From positions 3,180,501 to 3,244,500 of the forward strand of contig NZ_CP025611.1 of assembly GCF_002868735.1 (NCBI RefSeq): a stretch of 64,000 nucleotides of DNA, read 5' to 3'. The notes beneath the pieces are model-generated. The model saw only the letters and a program-made list of their open reading frames with translations, was not told the origin of the DNA and did not search any database. How positions within the stretch are numbered: position 1 is the stretch's first letter; each line of letters starts with the position of its first letter. Origin of the DNA: Niveispirillum cyanobacteriorum (GTDB lineage Bacteria > Pseudomonadota > Alphaproteobacteria > Azospirillales > Azospirillaceae). A program made the translations under genes and the position numbers. This document shows positions 8,331 to 18,400 of the stretch, in pieces.

Positions 8331-10145
8331 GTGAATGACCATGGGCGTCTCACATGGTCTGGGGGATGGTGGATGGCAGAAGGCCTCTGGCTCCTGTTGG
8401 CGAACCTGTTCGTGGCCCTGATTTATGCGGCCACGGGGTGGGCCGGTATGCAGGTTCCGTTCGCGGGTGAGGCGGTCACCCTGATCTGGCCGCCCACCGG
8501 CATCGCCTTTGCCGCCGTGTGGCGCTATGGCCCCCGCCTTCTGCCCGGTGTGTTCCTGGGTGCCTTTGCCCTCAATTTGTTGAATTTCGCCAACCCGGTC
8601 TTTGCCATATCGGTCGGCCTGGGCAATTGCCTGCCGGCACTGGCGGCCTGGATGTGGCTGCATAAGGTGCGGGGACCGCAGCCCTTGTTCGATGGCCCGT
8701 CCGGTCTGATAGCCTTTCTAAGCGTTCCGGTTCTGCTGACCCCGATGCTCAGCGCTTCTGCGGGCATCCTGTCCTCCATCGCCGGAGGGGCGGACCTGGG
8801 CGAGGGGCTTGCCAGCGCCTGGGTTAGCTGGTGGGTGGGTGATGCCATGGGCGTGCTGCTGGTGGCGCCGCCGCTGATCCTGATGGCGGCGCCGGGTGCC
8901 ATGGCTCTGTTGCGTCGGCGCTGGGGCACAGCATTGGGCCTGGTGCTGGCGGGGGCAGCGCTGCTGTCCGGCATGGCGCTGGTGGATACGCTGTGGCTGC
9001 GGGAGGCGGGGCGGTTTGCGCTGTTCTGCCTGATCCTGGCGGCGGGGCTGCGCCTCGGGCTGCTGGGTACATCCATTTACACGCTGCTGGTGGCTACGGG
9101 CCTAACGCTGCTGACGGCACGGGGCCTGGGTCCGTTCGCATCGACGGACTATCATGCAAGTTTCGCCACGTTGCTGGCCGCCCTGTCCATTCTGGCTGTG
9201 GCCGGGCTGGCGCTTGCCACCGTCATGGCCACGCTGCGCCGCGTGATGCTGGCCGAACGCGATGCACGCCATCAGGCCGAACAGGCCCTGACCCGCTTGT
9301 GTCAGACGCAGGATAATCTGGTGCAGGCGGAAAAAATGGCGTCGCTGGGCCGCTTGGTCGCCGGCATCGCGCATGAGGTGAACACCCCCGTCGGCACGGC
9401 CCTGGCCGCCGCCACGCGTCTGGCCAATGACACGCGTGGGATCGAACAGGCGCTGGCCACCGGCACCCTGCGCCGCGAACAAATGAATGAGTATATTGAC
9501 GCCACTTCGCTGGCGGCCCGCATCCTGCAATCGAATATGGAACGCGCGGCAAGGCTGATTGAAAGCTTCAAGCATGTGGCCGTTGACCGTACGCGCCAGG
9601 ATCGCCGCCGTTTCGATCTGGCCGGATACCTAGAAGAGGTTGTGATCTCCCTGCGCCCGCAGACGCGCAAGACCCCGCACGCCATCGCACTGACCGGTGC
9701 TACCCGCCTGCCGGTGGACACCTATCCCGATGCGGTGGCGCAGCTTGTCACCAATCTGCTGGTCAATGCCGTCACCCACGCGTTTGTCGATGGGCAGACG
9801 GGCCGCATCGAGCTGGACCTGCGCGCAGATGAACAGGGCTGGGTGGAATTGCGGGTCCGCGATGATGGTAAGGGCTTGGCCCGTGAACAGTTGGACCGGG
9901 TATTCGAACCCTTCTTCACGACGGGCCGCGAACGCGGCGGCAGCGGCCTTGGTCTTTATCTGGCCTATAGCCAGGTCAGCCAAAAGCTGGCCGGCACCCT
10001 GATTGTGGAAAACAGCCAGCCAGACAATGGCACCTGCTTCCTGGCCCGGTTCCCGGCCGTGGCGCCGCCGGCCAGCGAGACGGGCGAGGTTCGCCCCACG
10101 CCGCCGCCGCCCATCGACCTTGCCGCCAAGCGCCGCAGCGCCTGA
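8331..10145 (+). CDS. MASE1-domain sensor histidine kinase
   Basis: The N-terminal half (about residues 15-300) is a multi-pass membrane sensor of the MASE1 type (VTLIWPPTGIAFAAVWRYGP). A short coiled segment follows, then a HisKA-like box with phospho-acceptor His348 (AGIAHEVNTPVG). The HATPase domain shows an N box (NLLVNAVTHAF), G1 (DDGKGL), an F box (FEPFFTT) and G2 (GGSGLGLYLAYS). No response regulator is adjacent, so it is an orphan kinase. The GTG at 8331 gives 604 residues; an ATG at 8373 with GGGGG upstream is a credible alternative. A TATAAT element lies at 8300-8305 without an obvious -35 box. Confidence 0.88.
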   Translation: MNDHGRLTWSGGWWMAEGLWLLLANLFVALIYAATGWAGMQVPFAGEAVTLIWPPTGIAFAAVWRYGPRLLPGVFLGAFALNLLNFANPVFAISVGLGNCLPALAAWMWLHKVRGPQPLFDGPSGLIAFLSVPVLLTPMLSASAGILSSIAGGADLGEGLASAWVSWWVGDAMGVLLVAPPLILMAAPGAMALLRRRWGTALGLVLAGAALLSGMALVDTLWLREAGRFALFCLILAAGLRLGLLGTSIYTLLVATGLTLLTARGLGPFASTDYHASFATLLAALSILAVAGLALATVMATLRRVMLAERDARHQAEQALTRLCQTQDNLVQAEKMASLGRLVAGIAHEVNTPVGTALAAATRLANDTRGIEQALATGTLRREQMNEYIDATSLAARILQSNMERAARLIESFKHVAVDRTRQDRRRFDLAGYLEEVVISLRPQTRKTPHAIALTGATRLPVDTYPDAVAQLVTNLLVNAVTHAFVDGQTGRIELDLRADEQGWVELRVRDDGKGLAREQLDRVFEPFFTTGRERGGSGLGLYLAYSQVSQKLAGTLIVENSQPDNGTCFLARFPAVAPPASETGEVRPTPPPPIDLAAKRRSA

Positions 10146-10163
10146 CGGCTTAGTCTTTGTTCC

Positions 10164-11105
10164 TCACTGCATCAGGAATTCCCGGACCTTCGCCACCGTG
10201 GCCGCCGGGTCTTCTTCCTGTGGCATGTGGCCCAGGCCGGGGAAGCTGACCAGGCTGCTGTTGGGCAATGCTGCCTGGAACTTGGCCGGCGTCGTGGCGA
10301 ACGCGACCAGCCAGTCCTTCTCGCCCCAGACCAGCAGGGTCGGCGCCTGGATGGTGCGCAGGGTTTCCGTCGGGTCTTGGATCATATAGGCGGCGGCGCG
10401 TTGCAGCCGGGCTGGGCGCACGCCGGGCGACAGCCAGGAATTATAATAGGTATCCAGCATCTGCGCGCTGAACCGCGCCGGATCGCCATAGAGCGGAGCC
10501 ATCATAGTCCGCACCGCATCGCGTTTCAGGGAGTAGGGCAGGGCCTTCATGGCGGGCGGCAGTTCGACCTTCTGTCCAAACCCGATGCCCAGCAGGGGGA
10601 ACCCACCGGGGGCGACCAGCACCAGTTTCTCCACCCGCTCCGGGTTGGCCGCTGCGAAGTGCCAGGCGATCTGCCCGCCCAACGAATTGCCGATCAGGGT
10701 GGCCTTCTCCACCTTCAGCGTGTCCAGCAGCGCCTTCAACTGCACCGCATCGCGTTCCGGGCTGTAGGTACCGGCGGGGTCCGGTCCGGTCAGGCCATGG
10801 CCTGCCAGATCATAGCGGATGACGCGATAATCCTTGGACAGGTCGGCGGCCCAGCCGTCCCAGCTTTGCAGCATGGAGGCGTTGCCATGGATCATCACCA
10901 GTACCGCGGCCCCTTCCGGCCCCTCCTGCCGCACATGGAAGCGCAGGCCCGATGCCTCGACAAAATCACCGGGTCCGCGTGCGAACTTCGCCTCGGCCTC
11001 GGCCCGTGACAGGTCGGGCGTCCAGGCCCACCAGGCAAAGCCACCCACCCCCGCCACGATCAGCAGCAGCAGGCCCAACAGGATTTTTCCCAACAGGCGC
11101 ATCAT
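10164..11105 (-). CDS. Alpha/beta hydrolase, membrane-anchored
   Basis: A 313-residue protein. An N-terminal hydrophobic anchor (LLGKILLGLLLLIVAGVGGF) precedes a typical alpha/beta-hydrolase domain. It has the oxyanion motif MIHGNASMLQSW, nucleophile elbow GNSLGG, acid WGEKDW and catalytic His in PGLGHMPQEEDP. The start at 11105 has GGGGGG about five bases upstream. The substrate is unknown. It is divergent from cmk. Confidence 0.85.
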   Translation of the reverse strand: MMRLLGKILLGLLLLIVAGVGGFAWWAWTPDLSRAEAEAKFARGPGDFVEASGLRFHVRQEGPEGAAVLVMIHGNASMLQSWDGWAADLSKDYRVIRYDLAGHGLTGPDPAGTYSPERDAVQLKALLDTLKVEKATLIGNSLGGQIAWHFAAANPERVEKLVLVAPGGFPLLGIGFGQKVELPPAMKALPYSLKRDAVRTMMAPLYGDPARFSAQMLDTYYNSWLSPGVRPARLQRAAAYMIQDPTETLRTIQAPTLLVWGEKDWLVAFATTPAKFQAALPNSSLVSFPGLGHMPQEEDPAATVAKVREFLMQ

Positions 11106-11273
11106 ATCCCCCCAGGATTTGGTTATGCGTTGGGGCAAGAGCATGGGCAAAGCCGGGCGCATCGGCAAGTCAAATGAAATCTGAATCGATGTTCAATTTT
11201 ATGGTGGGCTTGACGGCCTCCGGTACATGGCGCAAAGCCTGCGCCGTTCTCTGCACAGACTGAAGGTCCGCCT

Positions 11274-11948
11274 ATGCCTCGCCCCGTCATTGCCATTGAT
11301 GGTCCTGCCGCGTCCGGCAAGGGCACGCTTGCCCGCAAGGTGGCGGCGGCCATGGGCTATGCGCTGCTGGACACGGGCGCCTTGTACCGTGGTGTGGCGC
11401 TGACCATGATCCGGGCGGGGGTTGACCTCGGCGATGCAGAGGCCGCGACGGCCACGGCCCGTGCCCTGACGGCAGCGGATATAGACCGGCTGACCCATGA
11501 TCCCGACTTGCGGCTGGATACGACCGCGTCGGGTGCATCCCGCGTCTCTGCCGTGCCGGGCGTGCGTCAGGCGCTTTTGGATTTCCAGCGCGATTTCGCC
11601 GCCAACCCGCCGGGCGGGCTGCCCGGTGCTGTCCTGGATGGCCGCGACATCGGCACCGTCATCTGCCCCAACGCCCCGGTGAAGCTGTTCGTAACGGCCA
11701 GCGTCACGGTTCGTGCCCAGCGCCGTTTCGCGGAATTGCAGGGACGCGGGGAGAACCCGGACTTCGCCGATGTCCTGGCCGACATGCAGGCCCGTGACGA
11801 CCGCGACACCAAACGCGCCGTCGCCCCCCTGGTGCCGGCATCCGACGCCGTGATCATCGACAATTCCGACATGACCCCGCAACAGGTGCTGGATGCGGCG
11901 CTGGATGTGGTAAGGGGCAGAATTCCGCGGGCATGGCCACACCCGTAA
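11274..11948 (+). CDS. cmk: Cytidylate kinase
   Basis: It phosphorylates CMP and dCMP using ATP. The P-loop is GPAASGKGT near the N terminus, followed by LLDTGALYRGVALTM. Later segments DGRDIGTVICPNA and RDDRDTKRAVAPL are the family's CMP and lid regions. The 224-residue length is normal. In many proteobacteria cmk directly precedes rpsA; here a 333-codon gene sits between them. Confidence 0.95.
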   Translation: MPRPVIAIDGPAASGKGTLARKVAAAMGYALLDTGALYRGVALTMIRAGVDLGDAEAATATARALTAADIDRLTHDPDLRLDTTASGASRVSAVPGVRQALLDFQRDFAANPPGGLPGAVLDGRDIGTVICPNAPVKLFVTASVTVRAQRRFAELQGRGENPDFADVLADMQARDDRDTKRAVAPLVPASDAVIIDNSDMTPQQVLDAALDVVRGRIPRAWPHP

Positions 11949-12027
11949 TACGAGTACTATTGCCATTGAAATTCTTATGAGATTGCATCAACCTGCCGGT
12001 GGGGGCGTTCTATCGGGGGTGTAAATC

Positions 12028-13029
12028 ATGGTGATTTCTGGCGGAAATCTGGGTGACACGCTTTTCAAGGCTATTAACAGCAACAGGTCCGCTCTCGCCG
12101 CCGCCAAGGTCGCCGATACGAGGACGAAAACCCCGACCGCCTTGGGATCACTGTCTGCCGCCGCCGAGGATACATCCGGTGCTCCCGCCGATGTGATCCG
12201 TCTGTCTGACGATGCCAAGCAGGCGCTCCGCGCAGAGCAGCAGCGAACTCGGCAGGAGATTATTGCCAAATTCGGCCGGATACGCGTTGCGGGCGACACA
12301 GAGGAAGAACGTCAGCGGCGTCAGCGTGCCGATGCGGTGCGCGATGAACTCAACGCCTATAACGACCTCTCGTCGAAGCGTGGTGAGGAGATTGTTTATA
12401 ATCTTCGAGAGGCGCTGGGATTATTGCCGCCGCCGGGTTCCGATCCTAACAACCCGCCTGATGCCGGTATCGGCGTCACGGGCGATGCCATGCATGATGT
12501 CCTGAACAGAAATCCCGATCTGCCTCAGATGACCAAATCAGCGGCGTTGCAGGCGTGGGAGGCGGAGCGTGACGCCGACAGCGTCCCGGAGCCGCCATTG
12601 CCGGAGATCATGCGCAAGGTGTCTGAAGTTTATGCCTTCCTGGCCGGCAGCGAAGGCCATGGCAGCAAGCAAATCAGCATGTATTTTGACAATGCATCCA
12701 TCGAAAAGCTGGCAAGGTTGAGCGAGGAACAGGTGCGCGCGAGCCTCAAGGCCTATGGTTCGGATACTGGCGTCGCTGAACAGGTGAAAAACAGCAATAT
12801 CGGGGCCTACATGGCCAGCGGCCAGGGTATCGGTGACCCGAAAGTGCGTGGTGTTGAGATGACGGGGCTTGCCGTGATGGACCCCGATGATCCCTCTGGT
12901 GCGCCCCTGATGACCCTGCATTCGCGAAGCATCCCCGACTATGTCCGCGAGCGGGGTGCCGACATGATCGTCGGCATGGTCAATCTGTTGAAGAAATCCT
13001 ATCCGGCGCAGGAGCCCGTTTCTGCCTGA
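12028..13029 (+). CDS. Hypothetical protein, unrecognised family
   Basis: A 333-residue soluble protein with no signal peptide or membrane segment. The first ~60 residues are Ser/Ala/Thr-rich and end with DVIRLSDDAKQAL. A highly charged helical stretch follows (AEQQRTRQEIIAKFGRI, EEERQRRQRADAVRDEL), then a Pro-rich spacer (LLPPPGSDPNNPPDAG). The C-terminal half is mixed alpha/beta. GGGGGT precedes the ATG. Its GC content looks somewhat lower than that of cmk and rpsA, between which it is inserted. That could mean acquisition, but I cannot name a function. Confidence 0.7.
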   Translation: MVISGGNLGDTLFKAINSNRSALAAAKVADTRTKTPTALGSLSAAAEDTSGAPADVIRLSDDAKQALRAEQQRTRQEIIAKFGRIRVAGDTEEERQRRQRADAVRDELNAYNDLSSKRGEEIVYNLREALGLLPPPGSDPNNPPDAGIGVTGDAMHDVLNRNPDLPQMTKSAALQAWEAERDADSVPEPPLPEIMRKVSEVYAFLAGSEGHGSKQISMYFDNASIEKLARLSEEQVRASLKAYGSDTGVAEQVKNSNIGAYMASGQGIGDPKVRGVEMTGLAVMDPDDPSGAPLMTLHSRSIPDYVRERGADMIVGMVNLLKKSYPAQEPVSA

Positions 13030-13081
13030 CACCCATGCGCGGTGCGCCGCAGAAACGCGGGCGCACACCCGACTCTATCGG
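13030..13081. other. Start of the 404-base gap before rpsA
   Basis: The gap between the hypothetical gene and rpsA (13030-13432) holds no convincing gene. Near its start, GTGCGCCGC pairs with GCGGGCGCAC (hairpin without a T-tract). Further in there is a CGTTTT/AAAACG hairpin at 13192-13210. The promoter at 13082-13110 and a long rpsA leader account for most of the rest. Confidence 0.4.
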
Positions 13082-13110
13082 TTGCGGGGGCGGCGTATCG
13101 CGGCTATAAG
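13082..13110 (+). promoter_or_regulatory. Probable sigma70-type promoter for rpsA
   Basis: TTGCGG, a 17-base spacer, then TATAAG. This predicts a leader of about 310 bases before rpsA, long enough for the translational autoregulation known for S1 in other bacteria. Confidence 0.55.
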
Positions 13111-13432
13111 ACCCGCCTGTCCCGAAGGACATGAAGGATCGTGACGCGAGCGGACGACCGCCGGGGGAACCTGGGGGCGCGTCGATGCCCGCGTTTTTGC
13201 TTAGAAAACGTCCTCGCCGGTGCGCGTCATCGGTGCCGCCATGGCCTTCACCCGGTACCGCTCAGGCATTCCGTCTGGCCTGCCGGTCTCTTCGGGGCGC
13301 GCGTACCAAGCCGTCGGACGTGGTGTCCGGCGCGGCGGTGGCAAAGTTTCTCGACCGGCTCGGGCGTGCCGGACACGGGGAACAGCGTCGCCGTTGCCTG
13401 CAACCCGAAACAGTTTGCCCATTGGAGTTCAA

Positions 13433-15127
13433 ATGGCACAGGTTTCCGCCGCGAAGGAAAGCTTCGCCGCTCTGCTTGAAGAGTCCTTCGGTTCCTCCGA
13501 CAGCCTGGAAGGCACCGTCGTCAAGGGCCGCATCCTCAGCATCGACAATGACCAGGTCCTGATCGATGTCGGCCTGAAGTCCGAGGGCCGCGTCGCCCTG
13601 AAGGAATTCGCCGTTCCCGGTCAGCCGATCGAGCTGAAGGTTGGCGACACCGTCGAAGTTTACCTGGAGCGCATGGAAGACAAGAACGGCGAAGCCGTCC
13701 TGTCGCGTGAAAAGGCCAAGCGCGAGGAAGCCTGGACCCTGCTGGAAAAGTCCTTCACGGACCAGTCCCGCGTCACCGGCATCATCTTCGGCCGCGTCAA
13801 GGGTGGCTTCACCGTCGATCTGAATGGCGCCGTGGCCTTCCTGCCGGGCAGCCAGGTCGATATCCGTCCGGTGCGCGACATCGCCCCGCTGATGGGCACG
13901 CCGCAGCCGTTCCAGATCCTGAAGATGGACCGCTCGCGCGGCAACATCGTCGTCTCCCGCCGCGCCGTGCTGGAAGAAAGCCGTGCGGAAGCCCGCTCCG
14001 AGCTGGTCGCCTCCCTCAAGGAAGGTCAGATCCTGCAGGGCGTGGTCAAGAACATCACCGATTACGGTGCGTTCGTTGATCTGGGTGGCGTTGACGGCCT
14101 GCTGCACGTCACCGACATCGCCTGGCGCCGCATCAACCACCCGTCGGAAGCCCTGCAGATCGGCCAGACCGTCACGGTCCAGGTCATCCGCTTCAACTCC
14201 GAGACCCAGCGCATCAGCCTCGGCATGAAGCAGCTGGAGGCCGATCCGTGGGAAGGCGTGGAAGCCAAGTACCCGCCGCAGGCCAAGTTCAAGGGTCGCG
14301 TCACCAACATCACCGACTACGGCGCCTTTGTGGAGCTGGAGCCCGGTATCGAAGGTCTGGTGCACGTCTCCGAGATGAGCTGGACCAAGAAGAACGTCCA
14401 TCCGGGCAAGATCGTTTCCACCTCTCAGGAAGTGGAAGTGATGGTCCTGGACGTCGATCCGGTGAAGCGCCGTATCTCGCTGGGTCTGAAGCAGACCATG
14501 CAGAACCCCTGGGAAGCCTTCGTCGAGAAGTTCCCGGGCGGCACCGAGCTGGAAGGCGAAGTCAAGAACATCACCGAATTCGGTCTGTTCGTGGGTCTGC
14601 CCGGCGACATCGACGGTATGGTGCACCTGTCCGATCTGGACTGGAACACCCCCGGCGAGCAGGCGATCCAGGAATACAAGAAGGGCGATCAGGTCAAGGT
14701 CAAGGTCCTGGACGTTGACGTTGAGAAGGAACGCATCTCGCTCGGCATCAAGCAGCTGGCCTCCGATCCGTTCGAGCAGGCTGCCGCTGGCGTCAAGAAG
14801 GGCGATGTCGTCACCTGCACCGTGACGCAGATCACCGAAGGCGGCATCGAGGTCGAAGTGGGCGAAGGCTTCACCGGCTTCATCCGCAAGTCCGACCTGT
14901 CGCGCGAGCGTTCCGAGCAGCGCCCCGACCGCTTCGCCGTTGGCGAAAAGGTCGATGCCAAGGTCACCCAGGTCGATCGCGGTTCCCGCAAGATCGGTCT
15001 GTCGATCAAGGCCAAGGAAGTCGAAGAAGAGAAGTCCGCAATGGCCGAGTTCGGCTCGTCCGACTCGGGCGCCTCTCTGGGCGACATCCTGGGTGCAGCC
15101 CTGAAGCGCAAGCAGCAGAACGACTGA
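13433..15127 (+). CDS. rpsA: 30S ribosomal protein S1
   Basis: S1 binds mRNA on the 30S subunit and helps initiation. The 564-residue protein contains six S1/OB repeats. Conserved strands such as GVVKNITDYGAFVDLGGVDG, GRVTNITDYGAFVELEPGIE and GEVKNITEFGLFVGLPGDID mark repeats 3-5. GGAG precedes the ATG at 13433. The frame stays open upstream to 13220, but that extension is not S1-like. ihfB, a common downstream neighbour, is absent. Confidence 0.96.
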   Translation: MAQVSAAKESFAALLEESFGSSDSLEGTVVKGRILSIDNDQVLIDVGLKSEGRVALKEFAVPGQPIELKVGDTVEVYLERMEDKNGEAVLSREKAKREEAWTLLEKSFTDQSRVTGIIFGRVKGGFTVDLNGAVAFLPGSQVDIRPVRDIAPLMGTPQPFQILKMDRSRGNIVVSRRAVLEESRAEARSELVASLKEGQILQGVVKNITDYGAFVDLGGVDGLLHVTDIAWRRINHPSEALQIGQTVTVQVIRFNSETQRISLGMKQLEADPWEGVEAKYPPQAKFKGRVTNITDYGAFVELEPGIEGLVHVSEMSWTKKNVHPGKIVSTSQEVEVMVLDVDPVKRRISLGLKQTMQNPWEAFVEKFPGGTELEGEVKNITEFGLFVGLPGDIDGMVHLSDLDWNTPGEQAIQEYKKGDQVKVKVLDVDVEKERISLGIKQLASDPFEQAAAGVKKGDVVTCTVTQITEGGIEVEVGEGFTGFIRKSDLSRERSEQRPDRFAVGEKVDAKVTQVDRGSRKIGLSIKAKEVEEEKSAMAEFGSSDSGASLGDILGAALKRKQQND

Positions 15128-15143
15128 TCCGGTACCGGATCAG
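15124..15143 (+). terminator. Perfect 20-base palindrome over the rpsA stop codon
   Basis: CTGATCCGGTACCGGATCAG overlaps the rpsA TGA. It may act as an mRNA 3' stabilising hairpin ahead of the true terminator at 15171. Confidence 0.4.
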
Positions 15144-15170
15144 CCCTCTGTCAGGGTTGAAGAGTATGCG

Positions 15171-15204
15171 AAGGCCGCCGGGGCAACCCGGCGGCCTTTT
15201 GCTT
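15171..15204 (+). terminator. Rho-independent terminator of rpsA
   Basis: GGCCGCCGGG and CCCGGCGGCC arms around a short loop, followed by TTTTGCTTT. A typical strong terminator. Confidence 0.85.
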
Positions 15205-15315
15205 TGCGGGTTGCTTGCCGACGCCATCCAACCAATCGGCGGATGGGTTCGTGCCTATGGATATAAATTGTGATGGGAAGATTTATAAAATTTCAAATAA
15301 ATCTATCTTAAAGGT

Positions 15316-15344
15316 TTGTATCTGTTGGTTGTGTTATCCATAAT
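15316..15344 (+). promoter_or_regulatory. Probable promoter of the RTX gene
   Basis: TTGTAT, a 17-base spacer, then CATAAT, inside a strikingly AT-rich stretch (about 15245-15370) in an otherwise GC-rich region. The predicted start near 15351 would give a 5' leader of about 135 bases. Confidence 0.5.
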
Positions 15345-15380
15345 AAAAATCCGCTTTGAAATAAAATGTCTTGTCGGTTT

Positions 15381-15480
15381 CGTGGGAGTGCGAAGTCCAA
15401 CCGGAACCGCCCAACCAGATGCGGATACCGGTAGCTGCTGCCGTCACTCCCACGGTCCGGAGCCTGCTTCGCAACAGGAG
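15381..15480 (+). promoter_or_regulatory. Folded 5' leader of the RTX gene, candidate cis-regulatory RNA
   Basis: A perfect 10-base outer stem, CGTGGGAGTG (15381-15390) with CACTCCCACG (15445-15454), encloses ACCGG/CCGGT (15400-15404, 15428-15432). An inner CCGC/GCGG stem has a 10-base loop. A second small hairpin, CCTG (15463-15466) with CAGG (15475-15478), overlaps the AGGAG ribosome-binding site. This suggests control of translation. No known riboswitch signature was recognised. Confidence 0.45.
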
Positions 15481-15485
15481 AAAAC

Positions 15486-18400
15486 ATGGCCGTCATCAAT
15501 GGTACCGCTGCCGCCGAAACCCTGACCGGTGGGGCCGAGAATGACATCATCACTGGCGGTGGCGGTCGTGACCAGATCGCTGGTGGTGCCGGCAATGACA
15601 CCCTGAGCGGCGGCAGTGGTGGCGGGGCCACTATCAAGGGTGAGGCTGGCGACGATGTCATCTATGGCGATGACGGGATCGGTTATGGGCGTAGTGGCGA
15701 CAATGTGCAGGGTGGTGAGGGCAACGACCATCTCTATGTCGGGCGCAGCGATACCGCTTCCGGCGGGACGGGAAGCGATGTTTTCCATTTCCCGCGCTAT
15801 CTCCCCTATTCTGGTGGCCTGGCAATCATCACCGATTTTGATGTCTCCAGCGATCGCATAGACCTTACCAACATCAGCGGAGAACGGGGCATCGCCAGCT
15901 TCTCCGTGGCCAAGGACCTGATCAGCGCCACGACATACCAGGGCAAGGCGGGCACCGCCGTTACCGTCAATTATGACTATGGCGGCAGCATTATCCTGTT
16001 CCTGGAGGGAGTGACGCCCAGCCAACTGACGGCGGCCAATTTCCTGGTGACGGGTGCCACCAGCAATCCAAGCGGTCTGTTCAACAGCGGCCTGCGCGAC
16101 CTGTATGGCACGCTGGGTGATGACGTCATCACCGGTGAGGTCGGCAACGAACGCCTCTATGGCGATGCTGGCAACGACACGCTGTTTGGTGCCGATGGTT
16201 ATGACACCCTGATCGGCGGGGCCGGTAACGATGTTTTTGTCTATTGGGGCGTCGGCTCGCCCACGATCCAGGATTTTGAGCAGGGCAGCGACCGGATCGA
16301 CCTACGAGGCTTTGGCGTGCGAGACTTCGCCATGCTGCGGGAGATCATGACAGCCGCGCCCGCCGGCGGCACCGTGATTGCTACCCGTGGTGTCAACAGC
16401 AGCGACCGTCTGACGTTCGGCGTTGAGATGTCGAAGCTGACCGCCGCCGATTTCATCTTCGCCCCTGCTGATTACGGCATGCGGCTGGTCGGTGACCAAT
16501 ATACGGCGAACATCCTGGCCGGGAATGGCAACGACACCATCACCGGCGGCAGCGGCAGTAACTTCATCCTGGCCGGTGCCGGGGACGACCGCATCATCGT
16601 CTCCAGCGGCTTCGACACGCTGGTCGGCGGTCCCGGCAAGGATGTGCTGGTCTTCAGCGATGCCGGTTATAGTTACGGCTACCGTGGCACCTATTTTCGC
16701 GACTTTACGCAAGGGCAGGACCGGATCGACCTGCGGGCGACGGGCATCGCCAGCCTGGATACGGTGAAACTGTTGGGCTTCGCTGACGTGATCGAGGGCA
16801 ACAAGCAGGTCGTGGAGTTCGTCTTCGATCTGCCGGGCGGGGGTGAGGCGGACCTGATTCTGGCCATTGATCCCGCCCGGCTGACGGCGGCGGATTTCAT
16901 CTTCGAGGATAGTGCGACGGCCCGCACCCTGACCGGGTCATCATATGGCGGCGCCCTCTATGGCGGCTTGGGGGATGATGTCCTGCGGGGCCGTGGCGAG
17001 AGCTGGCTTTACGGCGACGCCGGTAACGATACGCTGACGGGAGCTGGCGGGGATCAACTTGTTGGTGGCAGCGGCCGGGATGTCTTCCGTACAGAAGTAC
17101 TTAGCAGCCTGAACAATCCGGCCAAGATTATCGATTTCAAGCAAGGCGAGGACCGTATCGACTTATCGCCATGGGGAATCCGCGACTTCGCAACCTTCTC
17201 CATGATCCTGGCAGACGACCGGTTGTATGGCAGGTTGAACTTCCTGGCCGAGGTGATGAATGTCGGCATCCCTTCGAGCAGATTGACGGCACAGGATTTC
17301 GTCTATGCGACTGATGATGGCAGAGGCCAGTGGCTGACCGCTACCAACTCGACATCCACCAACATGTTCAAGCCCGTGCCGTTGGCCGGCGGCGGCGGTA
17401 ACGACATGATCCGTGGCAGCATGTATTCGGACTGGTTGGTGGGTGGGGCTGGCGATGACACGCTGGTGGGGACCGGGGGCGAAGACATCCTGGCCGGCGG
17501 TGCTGGTAGCGACCTTTTCGTCGTCATGCCCAGCAGCAATTCGACCACATTCGTTTCGATCATCGATTTCACCCGCGGCATCGACAAGATCGACCTGTCT
17601 GCCACCTCGATCAACAGTTTCCAGGCGCTGCTTGCCTCCTCCAACGCCGTCCTGGGGGCGTCGGGCAATTTTACGCGCATCCAAGCTGATGGCGTCAGCG
17701 TGGATATCCGCACCGACCGGTCCAAGCTGACGGCGACCGATTTCATTTTCGCACCCAACCCGACAGGAAGTCTCTACCTGAGCTCCGCGCTCAGTGGAGA
17801 GATGAACCTTTTCGGGGGTGCCGGTAACGATACGCTGGAAGGGTCGTCGGCATCGCAGTTGCTTTTCGGCGGCGATGGCGATGATAGCTTCATTCCTGGC
17901 TCCACGACGACCGGGTATGGCAATGACACGATCACCGGTGGGGCGGGCCTGGACCGTGTCATCTTCAACGATAGATCCAGCGTCTGGCAGATCACTACCG
18001 TCAACAATATCACGACCGTCAGCAGCGTCCGGGGGGATAAGACTTTAATCACTGGCGTGGAAAAACTGGTGTTCAACAACCAGACCTTTGACCTGTCTGG
18101 CGGAGCTGTCCCAACGTTGAAACTTTCAGGCGGCGCCGTACGCGAGGGGCAATCGGGCACATCGGCCAATCTGGCCTTCACCGCCACCCTATCGGCACCC
18201 GGAACCTCGGATGTCACCTTCAGTTTCACCGTAAGGGCCAGCACCACCGTTGAAGCTGTCAGCAAGACCGTAACCATTCCGGCGGGTTCCACCAGCGTCA
18301 CCGTGCTGGTGCCCGTGAAGGGCGACGTTCTGGTGGAGGCGGATCAAAGCGTGCTGGCCACGGTGACCGATTTATCCGGTGCCCTTTTCGCCAGCAGCAA

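Noticed and set aside
13262-14626. 454-codon open frame on the minus strand inside rpsA
   Set aside because: It is antisense to an unmistakable S1 gene; its His/Asp/Gln-rich low-complexity translation is the usual shadow of GC-biased codons.
15486-18000. Regular repeats in the RTX gene as a possible CRISPR array
   Set aside because: The repeats are nonapeptide-coding units in frame, without constant spacers or identical repeats.
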